The notes under the pieces were generated by a model. It was not told the origin of the DNA. It did no database searches and was given only the letters and a program-made list of their open reading frames with translations. This document shows, in pieces, positions 1 to 8,265 of a DNA stretch of 24,059 bases. The translations under genes and the position numbers were made by a program. The stretch is from Gemmatimonadaceae bacterium (lineage in GTDB: Bacteria; Gemmatimonadota; Gemmatimonadetes; Gemmatimonadales; Gemmatimonadaceae): assembly GCA_025357975.1 (NCBI GenBank), contig JANYKY010000524.1, positions 1 through 24,059 of the forward strand, given 5' to 3'. The first letter of the stretch is position 1. Every line of letters starts with the position of its first letter.

Positions 1-2
1 CG

Positions 3-1391
3 GTTCTTCTCGTAGCCCTTGCGACGGCTGCGATCGGATGCGGGAGCCAGCAACGGTCCAACGTTCCGCCTGGTGCAGCCCCCTCTCCCGTTACATCCGG
101 CCTCCGCGCGAATCGTGAGCAGCCTCGTGATCCCAGCGCCATCTACAACCAGATGGGACTGATCGCGACCAGCTCTCCCCTGTCCTATGTGGGAAAGATC
201 GCTTACTTCGCCGCAGCAACTTCCGATACGACGCTCGTGCTTGCCAGTGTCTCTATTCCCAATCGCATGCTCAGCTTTGTTCGGGACGGCGACACGTATC
301 GTGCGCCTTATGAAGTGCGATTGAAGCTGACCCAGGGCCCCATTGAAATAAGAACAATAGACGCTCTTGAAATAGTGCGTGTTGCGAGCTTCAAGGAGGT
401 TACGCGTACCGACGAGAGCGTGATCTTTCAGAATTACTTTCGTGTTCCGCCGGGCGACTACACGATCTCGTTTCTTGTTCGCGATGCAGCTAGCAATCGC
501 AGCGCGACCCAGGAAGGCGCTATCGTAGTGCCGCGACTGAAAACAGGTCAGTTGTCGACGCCAATTATCGTTTACGAGGCAACGCAGCGATCCGTTCTCG
601 ATTCGGTTCCCCGGATTCTTGCCAGTCCCAGATCCAGCGCGGTCTTCGGGCAGGACAGCACCGTATCAGTGTACCTGGAGGCCTACGGCCAACAGTCCCG
701 TCTTCCTGTTTCCTTTGTGGTACAGAACGACAAGGGCGCCATTACGTGGCGTGACACGACAGTACTCGAGCGCAAGGGCGCTCTTCTAAGCAAGGCGGTA
801 AAAATCCCGATCGCTCGAGTCGGTATCGGTATAGCCAACGTCACGTTCACTCGAATGGATGCGATGGACACGGTCAGGGTGCCGGTGTTCGTGAGCTTTG
901 GAAATGACATTCCGCTCATTTCATTTGAGGAGCTTCTTAACCAGCTCCGCTATTACGTCGCGCCTGATCGTATCAAGGCATTGAAAGACACTCCTCTGGA
1001 AAAACGCGGGACAGCGTGGGCCGAATTTCTACGCACGACAGATCCATCGCCAGCAACTCCCGAGCACGAAGGCCTCGAGACATATTTCGGCCGCCTCCAA
1101 CAGGCAGCGCTTCGGTTTCGCGAGGATGGTGGTGGCCGAATCGGATTTCTTTCCGACCGGGCGCGAGTTTATGTAGTTCTGGGCGAGCCCGATCAGCTGT
1201 ATGAGCAGAACATGAACGGCTCAACCACATCGACGTCGATATCACAACGCGGCCGGCTCCAATACTGGGACTACAGCCAGTACAGCGTCCGTCTCATTTT
1301 CTATGATGATACTGGAACAGGGCGTTGGCGCCTGACGCCAATCAGCGAGACTGATTTCGCGAACCTGAACGCACGTCTGCTGGTCCATTGA
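3..1391 (+). CDS. GWxTD-domain lipoprotein (5' end missing)
   Basis: The reading frame is open from the left edge, so the start codon lies outside the window. The first visible codons give the end of a lipoprotein signal peptide: a hydrophobic run ending in A-I-G-C, with the lipidated Cys at bases 39-41. A start at the internal ATG at 153 would remove this signal, so it is not the real start. After a low-complexity linker comes a beta-rich domain, then a C-terminal part (roughly bases 1000-1391) resembling the GWxTD domain. The GWxTD motif itself reads G-F-L-S-D and is followed by the family-typical R-x-R-V-Y-x-x-x-G-x-P-D. The function of GWxTD proteins is poorly known; they are exported proteins seen in Acidobacteria, Gemmatimonadota and Bacteroidota relatives. 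A strong terminator follows at once, so this is the last gene of its transcript. Confidence 0.82.
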   Translation, partial: VLLVALATAAIGCGSQQRSNVPPGAAPSPVTSGLRANREQPRDPSAIYNQMGLIATSSPLSYVGKIAYFAAATSDTTLVLASVSIPNRMLSFVRDGDTYRAPYEVRLKLTQGPIEIRTIDALEIVRVASFKEVTRTDESVIFQNYFRVPPGDYTISFLVRDAASNRSATQEGAIVVPRLKTGQLSTPIIVYEATQRSVLDSVPRILASPRSSAVFGQDSTVSVYLEAYGQQSRLPVSFVVQNDKGAITWRDTTVLERKGALLSKAVKIPIARVGIGIANVTFTRMDAMDTVRVPVFVSFGNDIPLISFEELLNQLRYYVAPDRIKALKDTPLEKRGTAWAEFLRTTDPSPATPEHEGLETYFGRLQQAALRFREDGGGRIGFLSDRARVYVVLGEPDQLYEQNMNGSTTSTSISQRGRLQYWDYSQYSVRLIFYDDTGTGRWRLTPISETDFANLNARLLVH

Positions 1392-1438
1392 TGTAGGTAG
1401 CTCAGCGGGCTTTGTTGCCACCTGAAGCAGTGATACCG

Positions 1439-1476
1439 AGACCCCTGTGCCAGAAATATGGACACAGGGGTCTTTT
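1439..1476 (+). terminator. Intrinsic terminator between the GWxTD gene and polA
   Basis: An 11-bp perfect inverted repeat, agacccctgtg at 1439-1449 and cacaggggtct at 1463-1473, has a 13-nt loop. It is followed by a short T run (1473-1476) and then an A/T stretch. The stem is GC-rich. It should end transcripts of the lipoprotein gene. Its T run overlaps a possible polA -10 box. Confidence 0.9.
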
Positions 1477-1486
1477 ATATTGAAGG

Positions 1487-4423
1487 ATGCTGCCGCCCGA
1501 ATCGCCCCGCCTCTTCCTCATTGACGGTTACGCCCTGATCTACCGGGCGTTTTACGCTCTCATATCGCGACCGCTCACCACCAGCAAGGGCGAAAACACC
1601 TCTGCCGTCTGGGGCGTTGCAAATTTTCTTCAACGACTGTTGCAGAATCACAAACCCGAATATCTCGCATGGGTGCATGATTCCGGGCTCTCGTTTCGGC
1701 ACGAGATGTATCCGGCATACAAGGCAACGCGGGAAAAACTGACGGAAGATCTGCAGGCCGACTTCAATCGCGGCATGGACAGAATCTGTCAGGTTCTCGA
1801 TGCCTACCAAATTCCGATCATAACACTCCCGGGTTATGAAGCTGACGACGTAATCGGCACCCTGGTAGCGAAGGGGCTCGAGCAAAGCCTGAATGTCGTG
1901 GTTGTATCGGGTGACAAGGATTTCCAGCAGCTCGTCAAGCCCGGAGTGTGGCTGCTGAACCCGGGCCGAGGCGGTCCGGCCGGCGTAGACGAACACTGGG
2001 TCGGAATGGAGAACGCCAGTGAGCGCTTGGGAGTGCCTCCCCAACACGTCGTCGACTATCTCGCGCTGGTTGGCGACTCTTCGGACAACATTCCCGGCGT
2101 AAAAGGAATTGGAGACAAGACGGCGTGCGAGCTCGTTCATCAGTACGGCACCCTCGAATCGATTCTCGAGCACGCTGCCGAAATTCCCAAAAAGCGTCCG
2201 AGAGAAGCACTGCTTCAATACGCAGATAATGCGCGTCTGTCCAAGGATTTAGTAACGATTAGAGACAATCTCGCTGTCTCTTTTGACAGCGATACGATGC
2301 GCATTCACGAGCCCGATTTTCTGCGACTGAGAGACCTGTTCGTCGAGCTCGAGTTTCACACGCTCGCGAAGAATCTTCCCATCCATGGAGGGACAGCCGC
2401 CAGAGCGGACGCCGCCACGGAAGTCGATTCCAAATCGCTTTTAGATGCGGCTGCTGCACCAAGTGAAGCAGTCTCCTATCAGACTGTCGAGACCATCGAT
2501 GGGGTGATTGCCCTGGTGGCGCGCGCAAGAGCGGCCGGAATGATTTCGCTCGATACCGAAACTGTCCTTGCGTCGAGCAGTGTGCAGCGCATTGATCCGC
2601 TCCGGTCTACGCTCGTCTCAATTGCAATTGCTGTTGCCGAAGGCGAAGCCTATTACCTGCCGCTAAGGCATCGAAATCAGCAGGAGCTCCAGGGTGAGCT
2701 GATGATCGACGCCTCGGGTGATCGATCACCGACGGATGCACCTGCAGACAGAGGTCTGCTCCTTGGGGGCGACGAGCCTCCCATCGAGCCGCCTGTCGCT
2801 ACGCCTGCGGTTAGAAATCTACCGGCACTCAGCTCGCCCGAGATGAAGCCGCTTCGTGATCTTCTGGAAGATCCCGGGGTGAGGAAAACGGCTCAAAATT
2901 CCAAGCATGACATGCTCGTGCTTCGGCGCGCTGGGGTGAATCTTCAGGGGCTGGATTTCGATACGATGCTTGCGAGCTATGTGCTCGATCCAGGCCGTAG
3001 ATCACACGGGCTTGATGTGCTCGCGATGGAATTTCTCGATCACACGATGACTCCCTATGCGGAAGTCTGCGGAAAGGGAAAGACCCTGGTGTCGTTCGAT
3101 GAGAGCGTGCTCGAAACCGCGCGTGATTACTCGTGTGAAGAAGCCGACATGACACTGCGGCTGAGAGCGATGTTCGAGCCGCAGCTGGAGAGCACGGCCG
3201 TGAGATCTCTCCTGGATGAGATCGAGCTGCCCCTGGTTCGGGTTCTTGCGAATGTGGAATGGACGGGCATCACGATCAATGTTCCGTGGTTTCATTCGCT
3301 CAAGGATCGATTTCGGAGAGAGAGAGAAGCGGTCGAGAAGCAGATCTACACATCGGCCGGAACAGAGTTCAACATCAATTCGAATCCGCAACTTCGAGAT
3401 ATTCTCTTCAACCGCCTGGGACTGCCGGTGCTGAAGAAAACAAGCACGGGCCCTTCCACAGACGCGAGCGTATTGAAGGAGCTGGCAGATGCCGGCCACA
3501 CACTGCCGACATTGCTCATGGAATACCGCGAGCTCGCGAAGCTGGAAAATACGTATCTGGACGCGTTGCCCCAGATGGTCAATCCCGAAACAGGCCGCTT
3601 ACACACATCATTCAACCAGACAGTGGCGGCGACTGGACGATTGTCGTCAAGCGATCCCAACCTTCAGAATATTCCCATCAGACGGGAACTCGGACGGGAC
3701 ATCAGGCGTGGATTTATTCCACGCGCAGGATGGACTCTTCTCGCTGCGGATTATTCCCAAATCGAGCTTCGGCTTCTCGCTCATCTCTCCGGAGATCCAG
3801 CGTTTGTCGAGGCTTTTAAAGCTGGTGGCGACATACACCGCCAAACTGCGGCGATCATTTTCGATGTTCCGTTGAGCGAAGTGACGTCAGAAATGCGCGG
3901 CCGTGCGAAGACGATCAATTTTGCCACGATTTACGGTCAGGGCGCACATGCACTGTCGCGACAGTTGAAGATCGAACATGCGACAGCGAAGGAATTTATT
4001 CGGCTCTACTTCGAGCGCTTCCACGGCATCAGGCAGTACCTCGACTCGATGGTGGATTTCGCGCGCGAGCACGGCTATGTGCAAACCATCTTCAACCGGC
4101 GCAGGTATATCCCGGAACTTCGTGAAAGAAACTTCAATATTCGCGCCTTCGGTGAGCGAACAGCTGCGAACTCGCCTATTCAGGGCTCTGCCGCAGACCT
4201 GATCAAGATCGCGATGATACACATCGATCGCGCTTTGGGTGCGGAAGGCTTGAATGCGAAAATGTTGCTGCAGGTTCACGATGAGCTCGTATTCGAGGTG
4301 CCTCCAGAAGAGCTCGACCGAGTCAAGGTGCTGGTAAAACACGAGATGGAGAACGCCACCCAGCTATCGGTTCCTCTTGTCGTCGATCTGGGTACGGGAA
4401 TCAACTGGCTCGAAACCAAGTAA
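1487..4423 (+). CDS. polA: DNA polymerase I
   Basis: Cytoplasmic repair and Okazaki-fragment polymerase with all three domains. The 5'-3' nuclease (about residues 8-290) starts with LFLIDGYALIYRAFYAL and contains DKDFQQL and GDSSDNIPGVKGIG. The 3'-5' exonuclease (about 330-590) has Exo I D356-T-E358 and Exo II N471-x3-D475. At Exo III (Y548) the Asp expected four residues later is Glu552. A Pro- and acid-rich insert of roughly 35 residues (about 400-445) separates Exo I from Exo II. The polymerase part has motif A DYSQIELR (D755), motif B RGRAKTINFATIYGQG and motif C QVHDE (D932). At 978 residues it is somewhat longer than the 928 of E. coli, largely because of the insert. The ATG at 1487 is chosen because an in-frame stop lies at 1481 and the conserved start of the domain is residue 8. 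GAAGG directly abuts the ATG, so no normally spaced ribosome site exists. Confidence 0.98.
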   Translation: MLPPESPRLFLIDGYALIYRAFYALISRPLTTSKGENTSAVWGVANFLQRLLQNHKPEYLAWVHDSGLSFRHEMYPAYKATREKLTEDLQADFNRGMDRICQVLDAYQIPIITLPGYEADDVIGTLVAKGLEQSLNVVVVSGDKDFQQLVKPGVWLLNPGRGGPAGVDEHWVGMENASERLGVPPQHVVDYLALVGDSSDNIPGVKGIGDKTACELVHQYGTLESILEHAAEIPKKRPREALLQYADNARLSKDLVTIRDNLAVSFDSDTMRIHEPDFLRLRDLFVELEFHTLAKNLPIHGGTAARADAATEVDSKSLLDAAAAPSEAVSYQTVETIDGVIALVARARAAGMISLDTETVLASSSVQRIDPLRSTLVSIAIAVAEGEAYYLPLRHRNQQELQGELMIDASGDRSPTDAPADRGLLLGGDEPPIEPPVATPAVRNLPALSSPEMKPLRDLLEDPGVRKTAQNSKHDMLVLRRAGVNLQGLDFDTMLASYVLDPGRRSHGLDVLAMEFLDHTMTPYAEVCGKGKTLVSFDESVLETARDYSCEEADMTLRLRAMFEPQLESTAVRSLLDEIELPLVRVLANVEWTGITINVPWFHSLKDRFRREREAVEKQIYTSAGTEFNINSNPQLRDILFNRLGLPVLKKTSTGPSTDASVLKELADAGHTLPTLLMEYRELAKLENTYLDALPQMVNPETGRLHTSFNQTVAATGRLSSSDPNLQNIPIRRELGRDIRRGFIPRAGWTLLAADYSQIELRLLAHLSGDPAFVEAFKAGGDIHRQTAAIIFDVPLSEVTSEMRGRAKTINFATIYGQGAHALSRQLKIEHATAKEFIRLYFERFHGIRQYLDSMVDFAREHGYVQTIFNRRRYIPELRERNFNIRAFGERTAANSPIQGSAADLIKIAMIHIDRALGAEGLNAKMLLQVHDELVFEVPPEELDRVKVLVKHEMENATQLSVPLVVDLGTGINWLETK

Positions 4424-4426
4424 CAA

Positions 4427-5404
4427 TCAGGTCATGGGGACTCGATGGTCGCTGAATGCCGCCCAATACGCACCGATTGGGAGTGTCGCGACGTACAACG
4501 CCGCCCATCGCATATCCAGCAGCGCCGCGACCACTGCGAACTGAGCTACGTAGGACAAGAGAATCAAAAGCAGTGCGAAAATAATTGTCAGCATCGCCGG
4601 ATCATCTGGGTTACTGCTCCGCTTTAGCGCAAGATCCCGCGCGATGTTGATGATGTAGCGGTGGGTCAGCTCACCCCACGCAGCGATCGGAGAAGCCAGC
4701 GGGTGCGCAATCTCTCTGCGGCGAATCGATCCACGGTCATGCGATGTCTGGATCGGCCTGAGTGATACTGCCGACAATCGATCTTCGATCATTTGCGTGA
4801 GCGCCTCCACACTGACCGATCCAATCTCGTCCATTGATATCGGAACACCGAACTCTGCGAGAACCGCAGTTCCTGGATTTCCCTTGTCCTCGAAGCTCAA
4901 GCCCAACGGCAGAATGACAAGGCCACGAATATGACGACCATCACGGGCCTCGAGCGCAATTCTCGCAACACCCGTCTTGAGAGGGGCCAATGCAGGCTCG
5001 CTATGACTTTTTCCTTCGGGAAAGATCAATACGGCGCGACGCTGTTCAAGCGTATCGAGCAATGCTTTGAATGCGCCGACGTTGCGACTGATATTTCTAG
5101 TGCTATCGTTTCCGTCTTGCCTACTGGAATTCTCATCGCTCGCACGCCGGAGAGGCACAACGCCGATCGCAGGCAGTATCCAGCCAAGAAACGCATTGTC
5201 CATCAGCGTGGCCTTCGCTGTTATCGTGAGTCGCCGGGGAATGATCCACCCGGCAATCAGGCAATCGACAAGCGCGTTGTGGTGACTGGCCGCGACAAGT
5301 ACCGGCGCATTGACAGGCACGCGTTCACCGCCGGCCACATCTATGCTCGAATAGAACCAGTGAAGAGCAATGCCGGTAAACCAGCGGAAGAGTCTGTAGA
5401 TCAT
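4427..5404 (-). CDS. PlsC-family lysophospholipid acyltransferase
   Basis: Probable membrane-bound acyltransferase of phospholipid synthesis, moving an acyl group to glycerol-3-phosphate or lysophosphatidate. The family motif H-x4-D is H42-N-A-L-V-D47. A second motif, F128-P-E-G131, followed by K-S-H, is the phosphate-binding segment. An amphipathic or membrane-associated N-terminus precedes the motif. Two hydrophobic stretches near the C-terminus (about residues 268-315) look like membrane helices, an arrangement closer to the larger GPT2-like acyltransferases than to short PlsC. The exact acceptor cannot be read from sequence. The ATG at 5404 has an AGGG about 5 nt upstream. The gene converges on polA with 3 nt between the stop codons and is divergent from the lipoprotein gene at 5494. 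Confidence 0.88.
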   Translation of the reverse strand: MIYRLFRWFTGIALHWFYSSIDVAGGERVPVNAPVLVAASHHNALVDCLIAGWIIPRRLTITAKATLMDNAFLGWILPAIGVVPLRRASDENSSRQDGNDSTRNISRNVGAFKALLDTLEQRRAVLIFPEGKSHSEPALAPLKTGVARIALEARDGRHIRGLVILPLGLSFEDKGNPGTAVLAEFGVPISMDEIGSVSVEALTQMIEDRLSAVSLRPIQTSHDRGSIRRREIAHPLASPIAAWGELTHRYIINIARDLALKRSSNPDDPAMLTIIFALLLILLSYVAQFAVVAALLDMRWAALYVATLPIGAYWAAFSDHRVPMT

Positions 5405-5419
5405 ACAGCCCTGGTCACA

Positions 5420-5448
5420 TTGAAGGCTTTAGCGCAATCGAATATTAC
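5420..5448 (+). promoter_or_regulatory. Possible promoter for the lipoprotein gene
   Basis: TTGAAG at 5420-5425 and TATTAC at 5443-5448 are spaced by 17 bp, in the 89-bp gap between divergent genes. An alternative pair, TCGACG (5457-5462) and TACAAA (5479-5484), would give a nearly leaderless mRNA. Both are matches by eye only. Confidence 0.3.
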
Positions 5449-5493
5449 GAGTGAACTCGACGCGACGGCTCGACGGACTACAAATTACCACTC

Positions 5494-6438
5494 ATGAGTT
5501 CAAGTCGTGCGCAAACAACTTTGTTACTTGGTCTGTCGCTTGGCCTGTCCATTGGCCTCGCGGCCTGCAATCGGGATAACAAGTCAGCTTCGCAGGATTC
5601 GTCAGTCCTCGCCAGCTCAACACGCCCAATTTCGCGGTCGTCGAGTGCTGTTTCCGGTTGGGACGATGCAGACGCAGGGCCTGTAATGATTCTTTCCGCA
5701 GCCGCCGATCCGCTCGGCGCCGCAGTAGTGCTTCCTCAGGAAAGCGACAGCACGCTCGCCGGCATGAGGACCTTTCAGCTCGATTCTCTTTCGAATGCTT
5801 CCGTGGATCTCTTTGGTCCGGCAGGTAGTGCCGGGCAGGTAAACCTTAAGATCAACTCCCAGAGACCTGCCAGTACTGGATGTGTTACATGGCCGGTCGC
5901 GCAGCTTTCGTCGCGGCCAAGCGCACCGTGGAGGGTCGGTTTCGTCAAGGGAAAGGCAACCGCAATGGAACTCGACTCGATCGAGGGAATGAGTCCGGCG
6001 GATTCCACGCTAGTAACCGCCGAGCTCGCGAGAATAGCCTCCATCGCCGATGTGAAAAGCGATCCAGCTTTTCAGGGACTTCCCTTCATCGTTCAACGAG
6101 GCTACCGAACATCATTTGGAAAGACGTCGATTCTCATTGGCAACATTGTGCGAAAAATCAACGAGGAAGCCGCGCCACGGGTCGAGAGTTTATTGCTGGT
6201 TGCTGAAAAGTCGAACGAGTCGAGTAATTACGTCAACGCTTTTTTGAGTAGAACCTCCGGAACGGAAGACGACGTGCGCACGAATGCCGTAGTTGCAGCT
6301 GTCCACTTCGTACACACAAACAGGCCTGCGCTCGTTGTGTCATTTGAGTACGACGACGGCGGACAGGTAGCGCTCCTCGAGCGTGTTGCGGATCACGACT
6401 GGCGTATAACGTGGAAGAGTGCTTACACCGGTTGCTGA
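5494..6438 (+). CDS. Lipoprotein of unknown function
   Basis: I do not recognise the family of this 314-residue protein. It starts with a lipoprotein signal peptide: polar N-terminus, Leu/Gly-rich core and the lipobox L22-A-A-C25, followed by a Ser-rich linker. The mature part has no clear enzyme motif. It carries a stretch T-G-C-V-T-W-P at about residues 127-133 and ends in alternating hydrophobic strands (V-A-A-V-H-F-V, L-V-V-S-F-E-Y-D-D-G-G, D-W-R-I-T-W-K), which suggests a beta-rich sensor or binding fold. Two mature-part cysteines (near residue 129 and the last residue) could form a disulfide. No Shine-Dalgarno is visible before the ATG. The gene is divergent from the acyltransferase and convergent with the nucleoside-transporter operon. 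Confidence 0.85.
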   Translation: MSSSRAQTTLLLGLSLGLSIGLAACNRDNKSASQDSSVLASSTRPISRSSSAVSGWDDADAGPVMILSAAADPLGAAVVLPQESDSTLAGMRTFQLDSLSNASVDLFGPAGSAGQVNLKINSQRPASTGCVTWPVAQLSSRPSAPWRVGFVKGKATAMELDSIEGMSPADSTLVTAELARIASIADVKSDPAFQGLPFIVQRGYRTSFGKTSILIGNIVRKINEEAAPRVESLLLVAEKSNESSNYVNAFLSRTSGTEDDVRTNAVVAAVHFVHTNRPALVVSFEYDDGGQVALLERVADHDWRITWKSAYTGC

Positions 6439-6445
6439 TTGACTG

Positions 6446-7354
6446 TCAGCTCTGCCACTGACCAAGCGCTGCAGGTGCCGTTGCCTTCCCTGCGATTCCG
6501 GCTAATCCGAGAAGTGTAAGCACATAAGGAAGGGCCAGAAATGTCTGATAAGGGATATTCCATCCCATCGCCTGAAACAGATATTGGAGCGCGCTTGCAG
6601 CAGCAAAAACCAGGGCAGCTGCGACAACGCCAAGTGGGTGCCAACGTCCGAGAACGACAACTGCGATCGCGATAAAGCCTCTCCCCGCCGACATTCCTTC
6701 GGCAAAAGATCCGGCCTGCGCGATTACGAGCACACCTCCCGCAATACCTCCCAGCAGTCCGCCAAACAACACCGCGATGAAACGAATGCGACTGACCGGA
6801 ACACCGGCAGCCTGAGCCGCTTTCGCGCTTTCGCCAGACGCGCGTAATCCGAGTCCGAAATGCGTGCGGTACATGCACCACCACACACATGGAATGAGCA
6901 CGTACAAGAGGTATGTGATAGCAGGCTGTGCGAACAACGGCTGCCCTATGACAGGAATCGAAGAGAGTAGTGGGATTGGCGTAACAGGCATCGTTGGGCT
7001 GGTGAGCGCAGCACCTGTAACCCCGTACAGCTGCCGATAAAGAGTCGCTGTAGCACCCAGGAAGAAAAGAGTGATTGCTGTTCCGGTGATGATCTGATCC
7101 GCGCGCAGCCGGATCGCGAAGAACGCAAATACGACCGCTACGAAGAGGCCAGCGATACCGGCACCAGCAAATCCGGCCCACGTGCCCGCTGCACCGGCGG
7201 CCGTGAATCCGCCCATTGCTCCGGCTATGATCGCGCCTTCCAGCCCGATGTTGATGATGCCTGCTCTTTCCACAACAGTTTCGCCAAGTGCTGCAAACGC
7301 GAGCGGTGTCGCCGTCCGAATAGTCCCTTCCAGAAATGCCTGTACCGCACTCAC
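6446..7354 (-). CDS. BMP-type nucleoside ABC transporter permease (second permease)
   Basis: Inner-membrane permease of the branched-chain-amino-acid/nucleoside class, resembling B. subtilis YufQ/NupQ. It has 302 residues and about eight to ten hydrophobic segments. Near the N-terminus lies the family signature E-R-A-G-I-I-N-I-G-L-E-G, followed by a Gly/Ala-rich helix and then R-L-R-A-D-Q-I-I-T-G. Near residue 210 a segment G-G-L-L-G-G-I-A-G-G resembles the coupling region that contacts the ATPase. It is the last gene of the operon. Its ATG overlaps the stop of the preceding permease by 4 bp (ATGA), indicating translational coupling. It ends 7 bp from the convergent lipoprotein gene, and no terminator hairpin is visible between them. 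Confidence 0.93.
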   Translation of the reverse strand: MSAVQAFLEGTIRTATPLAFAALGETVVERAGIINIGLEGAIIAGAMGGFTAAGAAGTWAGFAGAGIAGLFVAVVFAFFAIRLRADQIITGTAITLFFLGATATLYRQLYGVTGAALTSPTMPVTPIPLLSSIPVIGQPLFAQPAITYLLYVLIPCVWWCMYRTHFGLGLRASGESAKAAQAAGVPVSRIRFIAVLFGGLLGGIAGGVLVIAQAGSFAEGMSAGRGFIAIAVVVLGRWHPLGVVAAALVFAAASALQYLFQAMGWNIPYQTFLALPYVLTLLGLAGIAGKATAPAALGQWQS

Positions 7355-8265
7355 GCTGTCCGTTCCCGTGGCGCAAGAAACGCCAGGTAACCGCGCAACC
7401 CCGCGAGTGCCAACGTTACGAGAATGAGTAGCGCCTCCACCATCGATGCAATCGATGATGGAATTCCAAAATCCCGCTGAAGTGCAAGTGCAGCCGTTTC
7501 GAGCACACCGAAAAACACGCCTGACGCGATGACGCCAAGTGGATTGAGTCCGGCGATCAACGCTACAGCGATCGCAGTGTAGCCATAACCGGGAGAGATA
7601 TTCTCATACAGTGCGAAGGTGACTCCACTTACTTCGATTGCGCCTGCGAGTCCTGCGATCGCCCCGCTCATCACGAATACTCGCCACGAGAGCACCGCAA
7701 TGTCGATTTGCCCGGCGCTTCGTGCCGCATTAGGGCCCGCACCGAGAGCGCGGACACGAAACCCTGCCGCGGTATGTTTGAATATCCAGTGAAGACAAAC
7801 AGCGAGCAGCACCGCTAAAATCAGACCTGCATGCAACCTTGTTCCCGGGATAATTATTGGCAGGCGCGCGCTATCTGCGAGTGATTCTGTTTGCGGATAA
7901 ATCCGTGTTGGCTCCTGCATCGGGCCGCGAACGAGAAACGAGACCAGATGAATCGCGATGAAGTTGAGCATGATGGTGCTGATGATCTCGAGCACATGAA
8001 ACCTTCGTTTCAATTCTGCCGCTATGCCGGCCCACAACGCGCCGGCAACCGCGCCACCGCCCAGAGAAACAACAATCACGGATGGCCCCATGAGGGGAGC
8101 GAGCTTGATACTTATCGCAGCAGATGCCGCCGCGCCCATCATCAGCTGGCCCTCGGCGCCAAGGTTGAACACGCCACCCCGAAATGCGAGAGCAACGGCG
8201 AGGCCTGCAAGAATCAGTGGAGTCGAACGTACCAGCGCATCGGCCAGTAGAGTGATATCAGCCAT
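7351..8265 (-). CDS. BMP-type nucleoside ABC transporter permease (first permease)
   Basis: Inner-membrane permease paired with the following gene, resembling YufP/NupP. It has 304 residues with many transmembrane helices. The signature A-F-R-G-G-V-F-N-L-G-A-E-G-Q lies near residues 27-40. It is the counterpart of the A-G-I-I-N-I-G-L-E-G motif in the second permease, as expected for paired permeases of this class. A cytoplasmic segment A-x-R-S-A-G-Q-I-D near residues 180-190 would fit ATPase coupling. Its start directly follows the ATPase stop (8266), and its end overlaps the second permease by 4 bp. The pair forms one transport channel with the double ATPase. The substrate is probably a nucleoside, judged from the BMP-family binding protein rather than from this sequence. 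Confidence 0.93.
   Translation of the reverse strand: MADITLLADALVRSTPLILAGLAVALAFRGGVFNLGAEGQLMMGAAASAAISIKLAPLMGPSVIVVSLGGGAVAGALWAGIAAELKRRFHVLEIISTIMLNFIAIHLVSFLVRGPMQEPTRIYPQTESLADSARLPIIIPGTRLHAGLILAVLLAVCLHWIFKHTAAGFRVRALGAGPNAARSAGQIDIAVLSWRVFVMSGAIAGLAGAIEVSGVTFALYENISPGYGYTAIAVALIAGLNPLGVIASGVFFGVLETAALALQRDFGIPSSIASMVEALLILVTLALAGLRGYLAFLAPRERTA

Noticed and set aside
1396..1475. A tRNA-like stretch (GGTAGCTCAGC) after the GWxTD gene
   Set aside because: Only the D-arm-like string matches. There is no T-arm GTTCGAATCC, no anticodon stem and no acceptor pairing, and the rest is explained by the intrinsic terminator.
1475..2218. Long minus-strand open frame (247 codons) antisense to polA
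   Set aside because: It lies wholly within polA, whose protein is unmistakable. The antisense product has no recognisable motif and its frame is a shadow of the real codons.
6423..7376. Minus-strand frame of 317 codons longer than the permease itself
   Set aside because: It is Arg/Cys/Ser-rich without helices or motifs, and overlaps the well-supported permease on the same strand in a different frame.
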